From the NCBI GenBank assembly GCA_902598315.1, contig CACKBP010000001.1:97565-161564 (forward strand): a stretch of 64,000 nucleotides of DNA, read 5' to 3'. Shown in pieces: positions 50,292 to 59,974 of the stretch. The notes under the pieces are model-generated. The model worked only from the letters and a program-made list of their open reading frames with translations, had not been told where the DNA came from and made no database searches. This DNA comes from an uncultured Pelagibacteraceae bacterium. GTDB taxonomy: Bacteria > Pseudomonadota > Alphaproteobacteria > Pelagibacterales > Pelagibacteraceae. Numbering within the stretch: position 1 is the first letter of the stretch; every line of letters begins with the position of its first letter. The position numbers and the translations under genes were made by a program.

Positions 50292-51392
50292 AAGTTTTTC
50301 TGCTATTACTCTGTTACCTTCAGCGTTAAAATGAACATCATTCCAAAAATAATACTTTTTATAAACCTCTAGGTAAGAGGTTCTCTTTTTTTCTTCAAAA
50401 AAATAGGGAAAAAAGTTTATAAATTTAGTACATTTTTTTTCACAGAAACTTCTCCATATATTTACATGTTTAGAATTTTCATCGTTAAATTCCAATTGTT
50501 GTGGCCAAGGATAGACCGCTAAACTCAATTTAATATTATTTTTTTTTAATAACTCATAAAGCTTGTTCATAGCAAATATCATTTCATCTTGAGTTTTAGT
50601 AATGGAGCCTTGATAACCATCTAACTCTCCATCAGATTTATAAGTCCACATAGCTTTTTTGCTTGCTCTTTCATTAAATATTGGCTTTTCGCTATTTGAA
50701 GGCGGCACTTCTTTATTCAACCTACTGTTCATTTTGATTACAAACATGTAATAGTTTGTTAAAGGAAAATTATACCTTAAAAATTTTCTTCTTTTTAAAT
50801 TTTTTTCTTTTGCTTTTCTTTCTGAAATTGAAAAATCATCATTTAATTTATAAAATGTATTGTCATCAAACACATCACTTATGTCTATAAAAACTATAAT
50901 ATGTTTAAACTTATAATCATTATCTAATAAATATTTTACTTTTGATAAATATATATTTGGAGCATATGAAGTGACTCCTAGATTAGCTACAGATATATTT
51001 TTTTTATCTTCAAATATTCCCACAAAAGTGTTTTCATAATTTAGCGATACACCTTCAACAAAAGAGTCTCCTAAAAAAGCAATTTCAAAATTTTTATCTC
51101 TTTCAAAACCACACTTATATTTAAAACCGTGATTATCTGTGCAAAGAGTATAAAAATTATCAAAACTAGGGGTTTTGTCATATCTTATATTTTCTCTCAA
51201 TGTGTGATGATAAAATTTATGGTCAATTCTAATTAACCTCTCATAAAAATTAGTTTTTGATAAATATGGATCTAGACCTTTTAAAATTAGTTTCCCCAAA
51301 AAAAAATCTATTAAGAGGGAAAGGGAAAAAGTTATAAAGATTACAATTATAAACAATTTAATTGTATTAGTAATTTTTTTGACTAATAACAT
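50277..51392 (-). CDS. SGNH-hydrolase-like membrane-anchored protein
   Basis: N-terminal TM; IAFLGDSFVEGVS (GDS block) and C-terminal WNDVHFNAEGNRVIA (DxxH block). Confidence 0.75.
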   Translation of the reverse strand: MLLVKKITNTIKLFIIVIFITFSLSLLIDFFLGKLILKGLDPYLSKTNFYERLIRIDHKFYHHTLRENIRYDKTPSFDNFYTLCTDNHGFKYKCGFERDKNFEIAFLGDSFVEGVSLNYENTFVGIFEDKKNISVANLGVTSYAPNIYLSKVKYLLDNDYKFKHIIVFIDISDVFDDNTFYKLNDDFSISERKAKEKNLKRRKFLRYNFPLTNYYMFVIKMNSRLNKEVPPSNSEKPIFNERASKKAMWTYKSDGELDGYQGSITKTQDEMIFAMNKLYELLKKNNIKLSLAVYPWPQQLEFNDENSKHVNIWRSFCEKKCTKFINFFPYFFEEKKRTSYLEVYKKYYFWNDVHFNAEGNRVIAEKLLKEF

Positions 51393-51399
51393 TTCACTA

Positions 51400-51852
51400 C
51401 TACTCTGGTTTAAATATTAGACATAGACCATTGCTACAAAATCTTTTTCCATTTGCACCTGGGCCGTCATTAAATACATGCCCATGATGAGCTCCACACT
51501 TAGCACAATGATATTCAGTTCTTACCATACCAAATTTGTAATCGATTTTTGTTTTGAAAGCTCCAGGCAAAGCCTCAGAAAAAGATGGCCAACCTGTACC
51601 ACTGTCGAATTTACTGGTAGAAGCAAAAAGTTTATTTCCACAATTAGCACAATGATAAAAACCCCTCCTATTTTCTCTTAGTAAATCACTAGAAAAAGGT
51701 CTTTCTGTTCCCTCATTGAACATTATTTCTTTTTGTTTTTTTGTAAGGTTTTTATTGATAATTTTATTTGTATTAGCAAATAGTGAGTTTAAAGGAAGAA
51801 TAAAAGAAGAAAAAATTGTTAAGCTTAAATATTTTAAAAAATTTCTCCTCAT
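51400..51852 (-). CDS. msrB: peptide-methionine (R)-S-oxide reductase with N-terminal signal (exported)
   Basis: MRRNFLKYLSLTIFSSFILPLNSLFANT signal; MsrB motifs YHCANCGNKLF, RFCSNGLCLIF. Confidence 0.93.
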   Translation of the reverse strand: MRRNFLKYLSLTIFSSFILPLNSLFANTNKIINKNLTKKQKEIMFNEGTERPFSSDLLRENRRGFYHCANCGNKLFASTSKFDSGTGWPSFSEALPGAFKTKIDYKFGMVRTEYHCAKCGAHHGHVFNDGPGANGKRFCSNGLCLIFKPE

Positions 51853-52109
51853 TCTCCTTTTAAAATTTTATCTAATTCACCGTTTCTGTTCGCTTCCTGA
51901 AGTTTATCATTACCACCAATGTAATGATCACCAATAAAAATTTGAGGAATAGTTCTTACGCCATTGGTTCTTTGTAACATTTCTTTTGCGTTAGCTGGAT
52001 CTGCCCAAATATCTATTTCCTCTACCTCAACATTTTTTGTTTTTAATAACGCTTTAGCTGCTGCACAAAATGAGCAAGGATTGCCAGTATACATTGTGAC
52101 TTTTTTCAT
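51849..52109 (-). CDS. grxC: glutaredoxin 3
   Basis: YTGNPCSFCAAAKALL, RTIPQIFIGDHYIGGNDKL. Confidence 0.93.
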   Translation of the reverse strand: MKKVTMYTGNPCSFCAAAKALLKTKNVEVEEIDIWADPANAKEMLQRTNGVRTIPQIFIGDHYIGGNDKLQEANRNGELDKILKGE

Positions 52110-52111
52110 AA

Positions 52112-52408
52112 TTAATATATATCAGTTAATTTAATTTTTTCTCTAAGTTTTTTTCTACCTAACTGAAACTTTTTCCTGTGTTTAATGCTAGTATTGTGTA
52201 CTCTTTTCCTCCACAAACGGAAGGAGCCTGGTTTTAAATTTTTCCGCATTATTTTAATTACTTGTGACTCATTCTTTCCAGTTTTTTCTTTTATTTCTTC
52301 AAAAGTAATTCTATCTGCCCAAGCAGCCCAAATAATCCAATTATCATCCTTTTCTTTAGGCTCAGGGTTTTTAACTCTTGTTTGAGGGATAAAACTTTTT
52401 TTCTTCAT
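52112..52408 (-). CDS. TIGR03643/DUF2805 family protein
   Basis: WIIWAAWADRITFEEIKEKTGKNESQVIKIMRKNLKPGSFRLWRKRV. Confidence 0.85.
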   Translation of the reverse strand: MKKKSFIPQTRVKNPEPKEKDDNWIIWAAWADRITFEEIKEKTGKNESQVIKIMRKNLKPGSFRLWRKRVHNTSIKHRKKFQLGRKKLREKIKLTDIY

Positions 52409-52421
52409 AAATTTATATATA

Positions 52422-53048
52422 GTGACTAATCAAATGTTTCCAACAGACTATATAATATTTTTACAAATCATTTTATTTTTATTTATTTCTCCAGGTCCGC
52501 CTAGGGTTGTCATAGTTTCACACACATTGAATTATGGATTAAATAGATCTGTTTGGACTGCTTTGGGAGATATATCTGCAAATACCATCCAAGCTATTTT
52601 AGTAGTTTTTTTAATTGGTTCTTTTTTAAGCGATAACCCACAAGTCCTTTACTATTTAAAATGGGCGGGAATATTTTATATAATTTATTTAGCCTATGAC
52701 ACTTTTAATTCTAAAATAAAAAGTTTTAGTTCTAAAAATCAAAATTTAAAATCACCACTATCATTTTATAAAGATGGATTATTAGTTGCTGGCTTAAGTC
52801 CTAAAGCTCTTTTATTTTTTGGAACAATTTTTCCCACTTTTATTAATTTCGGATCAAATATTATTTCACAGTTTTTAATATTATTAATTACATACGTGGT
52901 TTTAGATTTTTTAACGTTAATGATTTATGGATTAGCAGCTGAAAAAATTTCTGTATGGTTAAGAAGCAAACCAAAGCTATTAAATACAATTTCTGCGTGT
53001 GTTCTTTTAATTTTAGCAGTTTACATTGCTGCGACACAGAATTTTTAA
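52422..53048 (+). CDS. LysE/RhtB-family translocator
   Basis: SPGPPRVVIVSHTLNYGLNRSVWTALGDISAN and GLSPKALLFFGTIFPTFI. Confidence 0.9.
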   Translation: MTNQMFPTDYIIFLQIILFLFISPGPPRVVIVSHTLNYGLNRSVWTALGDISANTIQAILVVFLIGSFLSDNPQVLYYLKWAGIFYIIYLAYDTFNSKIKSFSSKNQNLKSPLSFYKDGLLVAGLSPKALLFFGTIFPTFINFGSNIISQFLILLITYVVLDFLTLMIYGLAAEKISVWLRSKPKLLNTISACVLLILAVYIAATQNF

Positions 53049-53133
53049 TCAATTCTAACTGTTGTCAAAATCTCTATTTCTTGTTTTAATTATTTAATTT
53101 TTAATTAATTAATTAATAACAAGAAGGGAAATA

Positions 53134-54375
53134 ATGAATAAAATAGCAAAACTATTTGTTACATTTATTTCAGCAATAACTTTAGCACTTGTTTCTTTTA
53201 CTTCTTCTTTTGCAAAAGTAGAAGGCGAATACATTGTGTTAGGTTCTGCAATATCTCTTACAGGTAAATACTCTTCAAATGGAGTTCATACTCAAAATGG
53301 TTATAACATGGCCGTTGACAGAATTAACAAAATGGGTGGAGTAGAAGTACAAGGTAAGAAATACAAGTTTGAGATCATTTACTATGATGATGAGTCAAAC
53401 CCAAAAAGAGCCGCTCAGTTAGCTGAAAGACTAATTAAACAAGATGGCGTTCATTACATGCTTGGACCATACAGTTCAGGTCTAACGAAAGCCATTGCAC
53501 CAGTAACCGAGAAATATAAAATTCCTATGGTTGAAGCGAATGGTGCATCTAGATCTTTATTTACTAAAGGATATAAATATTTGTTCGCGGTGTTATCACC
53601 AGCTAACCAATACCTTGAAGTAGCTATCGATTTAGCGGTAGAAAAAAACGGTGGTAAAGGAGTAAAAATTGCTCAAGCATTTGAACAAGATGCTTTCTCT
53701 CAAGACGTGAGACTTGGTATTTTAGATGCAGCGAAAAGAACTGGATCTGAGATAATCATCGATGACAAACTACCAAAAGAACTTAACGATATGGCAGCTA
53801 CATTGGCTAAAGTAAAAGCTGTTAAGCCAGATGTGCTTGTTGTATCAGGTCACACAAAAGGTGCACTAACTGCAATCAGACAAATTTCTGAAATGAAAGT
53901 TGATGTTCCTATGTTAGCGATGACACACTGTGATGCTGCAAAACTTTCTAAACAACACGGAAAGAAATCAGAATTCGCATTGTGTGCTTCTCAGTGGCAC
54001 AAAAATTTATCTTACAAAGATAAATTCTTTGGCTCTGGTAAGAAATACGCTAAAGACTTCCAAAAAGAATTTGGATATGACCCGCCATATCAATCAGCAG
54101 AGTCTTCTGCAGCATTGTTAGTTTTTAAAGATGCGTTCGAGAGAGCAAATTCTTTTGATAGAGATGCAGTTAGAGATGCGCTAGTTGATACAGAAATGCA
54201 AACTTTCTATGGAAACATTAAATTTGGACCTGGTGGCCAAAACGTTGCTAAGCCAATGATCTTGTTCCAAGTAAGATGTAAAGGCGATGATTGTGAGAAT
54301 AGAGTAGTGGCTCCTACAAAATGGGCTTCTGATAAATTCTATCATCCAATCCCGAAATGGTCTGAAAGAAGCTAA
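53134..54375 (+). CDS. branched-chain amino-acid/amide-type ABC transporter substrate-binding protein (HAAT family)
   Basis: Signal peptide; SAISLTGKYSSNGVHTQNGYNMAVDRIN; followed by LivHMGF-like genes. Confidence 0.92.
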   Translation: MNKIAKLFVTFISAITLALVSFTSSFAKVEGEYIVLGSAISLTGKYSSNGVHTQNGYNMAVDRINKMGGVEVQGKKYKFEIIYYDDESNPKRAAQLAERLIKQDGVHYMLGPYSSGLTKAIAPVTEKYKIPMVEANGASRSLFTKGYKYLFAVLSPANQYLEVAIDLAVEKNGGKGVKIAQAFEQDAFSQDVRLGILDAAKRTGSEIIIDDKLPKELNDMAATLAKVKAVKPDVLVVSGHTKGALTAIRQISEMKVDVPMLAMTHCDAAKLSKQHGKKSEFALCASQWHKNLSYKDKFFGSGKKYAKDFQKEFGYDPPYQSAESSAALLVFKDAFERANSFDRDAVRDALVDTEMQTFYGNIKFGPGGQNVAKPMILFQVRCKGDDCENRVVAPTKWASDKFYHPIPKWSERS

Positions 54376-54393
54376 TAACTTCTGAATAATTTG

Positions 54394-54424
54394 AAAAGCC
54401 CCTAGTTTTCTAGGGGCTTTTCTT
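54394..54424 (+). terminator. intrinsic terminator after the ABC substrate-binding protein gene
   Basis: AAAAGCCCCTAG-TTTT-CTAGGGGCTTTT perfect 12-bp stem followed by T-rich run. Confidence 0.92.
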
Positions 54425-54443
54425 TTATAAGTTTTAAAATTTT

Positions 54444-55337
54444 ATGGACTTTCTTATTTTTAAAGCTCCAATGTTAATGGTCCAAGCATCATTGGACGGA
54501 ATCCTTTTAGGTATTTTATTTGCATTGATTGCATACGGAATGGCTCTCCAATGGGGTGTGATGAATATAATTAACATTGCGCAAGGTGATTTAGTAATTC
54601 TTGGAGGTTATATTGCATACACCATATACCTTTGGGGAATTCATCCAGCTTGGGGAGTTATTATTTCTCCAATTTTAATGTTTTTTGTTGGATGGGGACT
54701 TTATAAACTTGTAATTAATAAAGTTGTAGACAGAGACTTATTTATTTCCATTTTAGCAACTTTTGGAATAGCTATTGTTTTCCAACAATTAATGAATTTT
54801 ATTTTCGGTGCAGATGTGGTTGTAGCACAATCTGAATACGGAACAACAATGTTATTTGATAACTCGGTTACTTTACCTAATTCAAAAATATTCTCTGCTT
54901 TTATAAGTGTTTTATACGCAATCGCTCTAGTTATATACATGAAGAAATCTAAACTTGGACGAGCAATTAGAGCTACAGCACAAAATGCAAGAGCTGCAAA
55001 AATTTTAGGTGTAGATACAGAGAAAGTTTATGCAGCAACGTTTGGAATTAACGCTGCATTATGTGGAATTGCAGGAGCTTTAATTTCAATCACTCTTACC
55101 CTTCATCCATATGTTGGGCTTCCTTACACTGTTAGATCTTTCATGATAGTTATTGTTGCAGGTCTCGGAAACTTACCTGCGGTAGCAGTTTCAGGGATGG
55201 GGTTAGGTCTTTTTGAGGAATTTGCTGATTATATTTTAGGAACAGAATTTAGAATAGGAGCAGTATTTTTACTCTTAGTCTTAATATTAGTTTACAGAAG
55301 ATTTAAACTTTCGAAAAAAAGGGAATATTTGAAATAA
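54444..55337 (+). CDS. livH: HAAT-family ABC transporter permease (LivH-like)
   Basis: GMALQWGVMNIINIAQGDLVILGGYIAY. Confidence 0.9.
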   Translation: MDFLIFKAPMLMVQASLDGILLGILFALIAYGMALQWGVMNIINIAQGDLVILGGYIAYTIYLWGIHPAWGVIISPILMFFVGWGLYKLVINKVVDRDLFISILATFGIAIVFQQLMNFIFGADVVVAQSEYGTTMLFDNSVTLPNSKIFSAFISVLYAIALVIYMKKSKLGRAIRATAQNARAAKILGVDTEKVYAATFGINAALCGIAGALISITLTLHPYVGLPYTVRSFMIVIVAGLGNLPAVAVSGMGLGLFEEFADYILGTEFRIGAVFLLLVLILVYRRFKLSKKREYLK

Positions 55338-56402
55338 ATGGATAAAGTAAAACAAAAGGATTTAATTTTATACTCAGGTCTAATTATTTTAGGTTTAGCC
55401 GCACCTTATTTATTTTCTGCTTTTAAAGTTCAACTTACATATCTTTGTGTTCTGATTGTTCTAGCAATGACTTGGAACTTACAAGGTGGAGAGATGGGCT
55501 ACAACACTTTTGGAAATATCCTCTTCTATGGTTTAGGAATGTACCTTACAGCCTCAGTTCAAGTAGGAATGTTTTTCCCATTGGCTGAGTGGACTGAAAG
55601 TGGCGGAGAAAAAACATTTGTTCACACAACTGCACAATATTTTCAAGGAATAGGTGTCGGATTATTAGTTTCAGCAATTGTCCCAGCTGTTATTGCTGGC
55701 GCTATAGGTTACGCTATTTTAGGATTGAGAGGCCATTACTTTGCTATCTGCACTTTAGGTTTGGGTATCGCGGCAGGTGAAATTGCTGGCGGAATAGAAA
55801 TTATTGGAGCTGGTCAAGGTTTCACAACACCACCTTTTCCTGCTGAAATAGTTGACACAGAAGCTAGAGGAAAATTTTTCTACTTTTTAAGTTTCGCATT
55901 ACTAGTGGGAACATTTATTTTTGTTAAATACATTTACGGTTCTAGATTTAGATTAATTTTAAATGCAATTAGAGATAATGAGGATAAAGCGGAAGCTATG
56001 GGTATCCAAACTATGAAATATAAAATTGTAGGTTGGATGTGCTCAGCCTTCTTCTGTGGTCTTGCAGGCGGAATTATGGGTGGATTAATTGGATATATAG
56101 ACTCAACCGATGTTGCATTTGATGGAAGAGAGATGGGAGTATTTATGGTTCTCATGGCAATACTTGGCGGTAAAGGAACTTTGTGGGGACCAGTAATTGG
56201 TGCAACTTTATTCCATTTTTTCAAAGAAGGACTTTGGACGTTAATATTAGGCTGGCAATATGTTGCGCTAGGAGTTTTAATTGTTGTAATCGTAGTTTAT
56301 TTCCCAGAAGGATTAATGGGTTGGTTGCGAGAAAAATATCCTGAAAGATTTGGTGAAGTGATAGATGAAAAAGATCGTAAAGCACAAGTGGAATTAAAAT
56401 GA
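55338..56402 (+). CDS. livM: HAAT-family ABC transporter permease (LivM-like)
   Basis: MTWNLQGGEMGYNTFGNILFYGLG and RLILNAIRDNEDKAEAMGI. Confidence 0.9.
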   Translation: MDKVKQKDLILYSGLIILGLAAPYLFSAFKVQLTYLCVLIVLAMTWNLQGGEMGYNTFGNILFYGLGMYLTASVQVGMFFPLAEWTESGGEKTFVHTTAQYFQGIGVGLLVSAIVPAVIAGAIGYAILGLRGHYFAICTLGLGIAAGEIAGGIEIIGAGQGFTTPPFPAEIVDTEARGKFFYFLSFALLVGTFIFVKYIYGSRFRLILNAIRDNEDKAEAMGIQTMKYKIVGWMCSAFFCGLAGGIMGGLIGYIDSTDVAFDGREMGVFMVLMAILGGKGTLWGPVIGATLFHFFKEGLWTLILGWQYVALGVLIVVIVVYFPEGLMGWLREKYPERFGEVIDEKDRKAQVELK

Positions 56403-57133
56403 GCATATTACAGGTTAAAAATGTAAGTAAATCTTTCGGCGGTGTTCAAGCTAACGTAGATATTTCTGTTTCGGTAGAACAGGGATCTATAGTTGGCTTA
56501 ATAGGACCTAATGGTTCAGGTAAAACTACTTTATTTAATTCTATTGTTGGAACTCATCCGATTGATAAAGGATCAATAGTTTTTGATAATACAGAAGTTT
56601 CTGAAATGCCTGTGCCAGCAGTCGCTAAACTTGGTTTGTTAAGAACTTTTCAACAAACAAGAATTTATTCAAAACTTAACTGCGTAGAGAATATGCTAAT
56701 AAGTCACAAAGCTAGTGACTCAGGATTTATTTTTGCAAAAGTACCTGCTGAACTTACTGAAAAAGCAGAAAATATTTTAAACTTTGTAGGTCTTTATCAA
56801 AAAAGAAATTTGAGAGCAGGTGATTTATCATTTGGGCAACAAAAATTATTAGAATTAGCAATGGCTTTGATGAATGAGCCTAAAATGCTTTTATTAGACG
56901 AGCCTACAGCTGGAATTAATCCAACTTTAATTAACGGAATTATAGATAGATTAATTAAAATAAATAAAGATTATGGAATTACTTTATTAGTCATAGAGCA
57001 CAATATGAAAGTAATTATGAGTTTAGCACAAAAAATTTTCTGTTTAGCCCATGGTAAAATGCTAGCAGAGGGTTCTCCAGATCAAATTAAAAACGATAAG
57101 CGAGTAGTTGATGCTTATTTAGGAGCGCAGTAA
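56399..57133 (+). CDS. livG: HAAT-family ABC transporter ATP-binding protein (LivG-like)
   Basis: GLIGPNGSGKTTLFN, LSFGQQKLLELAMAL, LLLDEPTAGINP. Confidence 0.93.
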   Translation: MSILQVKNVSKSFGGVQANVDISVSVEQGSIVGLIGPNGSGKTTLFNSIVGTHPIDKGSIVFDNTEVSEMPVPAVAKLGLLRTFQQTRIYSKLNCVENMLISHKASDSGFIFAKVPAELTEKAENILNFVGLYQKRNLRAGDLSFGQQKLLELAMALMNEPKMLLLDEPTAGINPTLINGIIDRLIKINKDYGITLLVIEHNMKVIMSLAQKIFCLAHGKMLAEGSPDQIKNDKRVVDAYLGAQ

Positions 57134-57918
57134 TGGCAAATCAATATGATGTTTTAGGTAAAGCACCTGGTTTAGAAGACTTAAATAAATTATCTCCAAG
57201 TGATGTTCATCTAACCATAAGAGGCTTAAATGCTGGCTATGGAAAAATGGAGATACTTCATAATTTTGACTTAACAGTAAGTAAGGCTCAATCCTTATGT
57301 TTAATAGGACCTAACGGTGCGGGAAAGTCTACAATACTTCATTCTATTTATGGTTTTACAAATATTTTTGACGGAAAAATTGAATTAGAAGGAAATGAAA
57401 TTACGACATTAACTCCTGCACAGAAACTTAGCAAAGTGGGCATAGCTTATATCTTACAAGATAACTCAGTATTTCCTGATATGACAGTTGAGGAAAATCT
57501 TTTAATGGGTGGATACATTAAAGATAAACAAGACGAGGCTTATGAAGAAGCTGAAAGAATTTTTCAAAAATATGAGAGATTAAGAAATAGAAGAAATCAA
57601 CCTGCAAAAGTTTTATCAGGTGGCGAGAGAAGATTATTAGAAATTTCAAGAGCGTTAGTTATGAAACCATCAGTTTTATTAGTAGATGAACCATCAATAG
57701 GTTTGGAACCAAAATATATAAATATGGTTTTTGAAATTTTAGAAGATCTTCAAAAAGCAGAGAAGAAAACGATAATACTCGTAGAACAAAACGCAAAAAA
57801 AGGTTTAGAGTTTGCAGATATAGGGTACGTTTTAGTATCAGGCCAAACAGCTATTGCAGGAAAAGGGGATGATCTTTTAAAAAATCCAGACGTAGGAAGA
57901 TTATTCCTTGGTGGATGA
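57133..57918 (+). CDS. livF: HAAT-family ABC transporter ATP-binding protein (LivF-like)
   Basis: LIGPNGAGKSTILHSI, LSGGERRLLEISRAL, LLVDEPSIGLEP. Confidence 0.93.
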   Translation: MANQYDVLGKAPGLEDLNKLSPSDVHLTIRGLNAGYGKMEILHNFDLTVSKAQSLCLIGPNGAGKSTILHSIYGFTNIFDGKIELEGNEITTLTPAQKLSKVGIAYILQDNSVFPDMTVEENLLMGGYIKDKQDEAYEEAERIFQKYERLRNRRNQPAKVLSGGERRLLEISRALVMKPSVLLVDEPSIGLEPKYINMVFEILEDLQKAEKKTIILVEQNAKKGLEFADIGYVLVSGQTAIAGKGDDLLKNPDVGRLFLGG

Positions 57919-58619
57919 TTAACTCACAAGCTTTCTTCACAGGTTTAAAATCTTTAAAAGGTGCAAGAAGTCCAGCGTTACCTTTGGCGGCATGTTTTGT
58001 TGCTTTAGGAGCTTTGCTTAAAGATGCTGGATTTAACATTCAACAAAGCGCAGCCTCAAGTTTTTTTACATACGCATTACCGGGTCAGTTAGTAATGGCG
58101 GAGTCATTATTATTAGGCGCATCTATTGTAAATATTTTTTTAGCAGTTTGGCTAGTTAATTTTAGACTTTACCCAATGACAGTTTCTTTATTTCCTTTAC
58201 TTGAGCATAAATCACAACCTAAATGGAAATATTATTTGTCTTGTCACTTTCTTGCAGTCTCATCGTGGTTAATCGCTAAAGACACCTACAAAAAGATTAA
58301 TGCAAAATATCGAATAGATTTTTGGATAGGTATTGGCACGGGAACTTGGTTAACAGCTGTTCTAATGACAGTTATTGGTTACCTAGCAGCAGATCTTTTA
58401 AATAAAGAAATGTTAATTGGATTGGCGATTGTAAATCCAATTTATTTTTTTTGTATGATGATAGGTGCCATGAAAAACATAGCCATATCTATTTCGGTAA
58501 TTTTAGGAACAACTTTAGGACCAGTTATTTATTTATTTTCTACTGAGTGGTCATTATTATTTGCTGGATTGATAGCAGGGACGGTTGCTTATTTATTTGG
58601 AGAAAAAGATGGTAAGTAG
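57915..58619 (+). CDS. azlC: AzlC-family branched-chain amino-acid permease
   Basis: GLKSLKGARSPALPLAACFVALGALLKDAGF; paired with AzlD. Confidence 0.88.
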   Translation: MINSQAFFTGLKSLKGARSPALPLAACFVALGALLKDAGFNIQQSAASSFFTYALPGQLVMAESLLLGASIVNIFLAVWLVNFRLYPMTVSLFPLLEHKSQPKWKYYLSCHFLAVSSWLIAKDTYKKINAKYRIDFWIGIGTGTWLTAVLMTVIGYLAADLLNKEMLIGLAIVNPIYFFCMMIGAMKNIAISISVILGTTLGPVIYLFSTEWSLLFAGLIAGTVAYLFGEKDGK

Positions 58620-58935
58620 TCAAATTATAATTTTTGCCATAATAGCAACTTCAATTGCTACATATATATCTAGATTCATGGGAGCACTTACCTCAGAAAA
58701 AGTTAGTGTAAAATCAAAAATTTTTAAATGGTTTAATTGTGTTGCTTATTCAACCTTGGCTGCATTACTTGGAAGAATGATAATATTTCCTGCTGGAGTT
58801 TTAGCTGAGTCAGAGCTTACAATTAGACTAATAGTATTCCTTACTTGCATTGCAATATTTATAATATCTAAAAAAAACTTAGTAATACCCACGGTTACTT
58901 CTGCGATTTTACTAAGCTTTTTGACTAACATTTGA
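58585..58935 (+). CDS. azlD: AzlD-family transport protein (start may be 58612, ATGGTAAGTAG)
   Basis: Small protein with about four TM, ATYISRFMGALTSE, WFNCVAYSTLAALLGRMIIFPAG; overlaps azlC. Confidence 0.82.
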   Translation: MLIYLEKKMVSSQIIIFAIIATSIATYISRFMGALTSEKVSVKSKIFKWFNCVAYSTLAALLGRMIIFPAGVLAESELTIRLIVFLTCIAIFIISKKNLVIPTVTSAILLSFLTNI

Positions 58936-58954
58936 TTTATGGTAAAATTACAAA

Positions 58955-59011
58955 ATGGAACCAATACTAGCAATTTTTATTGTTTTGTGGATTATGGGCA
59001 CTATTGATTAA
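58955..59011 (+). CDS. 18-aa hydrophobic microprotein candidate
   Basis: MEPILAIFIVLWIMGTID* with TAA immediately followed by the ATG at 59012. Confidence 0.35.
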   Translation: MEPILAIFIVLWIMGTID

Positions 59012-59908
59012 ATGAGCTTTTCATTATCATATCATAATAATTCGAAGAGAGTTCGAGTAATTAAGTTAAACGAAAGTGATCTTGATAGGTTGATTTTTCC
59101 TTTTAAAAAACATTCAATTTTATCTTTAGAATATAAACCTTTTTCTAGATTCAGTTTGGCAAAAAGCTTAGATGAGGTATTTCAAAATAAGTTAAGTAAA
59201 ACTCTAAACGATATTCTTAATGACCGTAATACAGGAACTGCAATTGTTGAACCCGACATAAAGAATAAAAAATTTGATAAAGATTTTTTAGTCAAGCTCT
59301 CCACAGGTCTTGCCTATCTAATTGGCAAACCTAACTTTGACTCCATGACAGGTAAATACTATGCAAGATTTCATGTAAAGCATCAAGATAGTAGTGATTC
59401 TTACCTTAGAAAAGCTTACACAAATTTAGATCTTCACACTGACGGAACTTACGTTAAAGAGAAAACTGATTGGATTATAATGACAAAAATGGAAGAACAG
59501 AATGTCGGTGGAGGAGAAAGTGTAATTTTACATTTAGATGATTGGGAACATTTGGAAGATTTAAGTAATGATCCTGTGGGTCAAGAAGATTTCGTATGGG
59601 GATCACCTAAAAGTAAAAATGTTGATTATAAAGTTGAACATCCAGTATTTTCAAAAGATAAAAACGGCAAGCCAATTATTTCCTATATTGATCAATTTCC
59701 TGAACCAAAAAATATGAAACAAGGTTTGTTTTTACAGAAACTATCAGATTCTTTAGAACAAAGTAAAAATAAAATAAGCTTTCCGCTACCTGTTGGATCG
59801 ACAATTTTCTCAAATAACTATTTTTGGTTGCATGGAAGAAAAGCTTTTAAGGAGCATTCTGGGTTATCAAGAGAGTTACTTAGAATAAGAGGAACTTTTT
59901 TTCATTAA
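59012..59908 (+). CDS. glaH: CsiD/GlaH-like glutarate 2-hydroxylase (2-oxoglutarate/Fe(II) dioxygenase)
   Basis: LEYKPFSRFSLAK, LIGKPNFDSMTGKYYARFHVKHQDSSDSYLRKAY, LHTDGTYVKEKTD (HxD), EEQNVGGGESVILHLDDWEHL, YIDQFPEPKN; close to E. coli CsiD as I recall it. Confidence 0.9.
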   Translation: MSFSLSYHNNSKRVRVIKLNESDLDRLIFPFKKHSILSLEYKPFSRFSLAKSLDEVFQNKLSKTLNDILNDRNTGTAIVEPDIKNKKFDKDFLVKLSTGLAYLIGKPNFDSMTGKYYARFHVKHQDSSDSYLRKAYTNLDLHTDGTYVKEKTDWIIMTKMEEQNVGGGESVILHLDDWEHLEDLSNDPVGQEDFVWGSPKSKNVDYKVEHPVFSKDKNGKPIISYIDQFPEPKNMKQGLFLQKLSDSLEQSKNKISFPLPVGSTIFSNNYFWLHGRKAFKEHSGLSRELLRIRGTFFH

Positions 59909-59974
59909 TACACAGTTGACTCTGGATTAGTTATTTATTTTAATGTGAATAATTAATAAACACAGGGGGAAATA

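Noticed and set aside
53096-53122. taattaattaattaata tandem motif upstream of the ABC substrate-binding protein
   Set aside because: Short AT microrepeat expected at this base composition; likely just promoter or UTR sequence.
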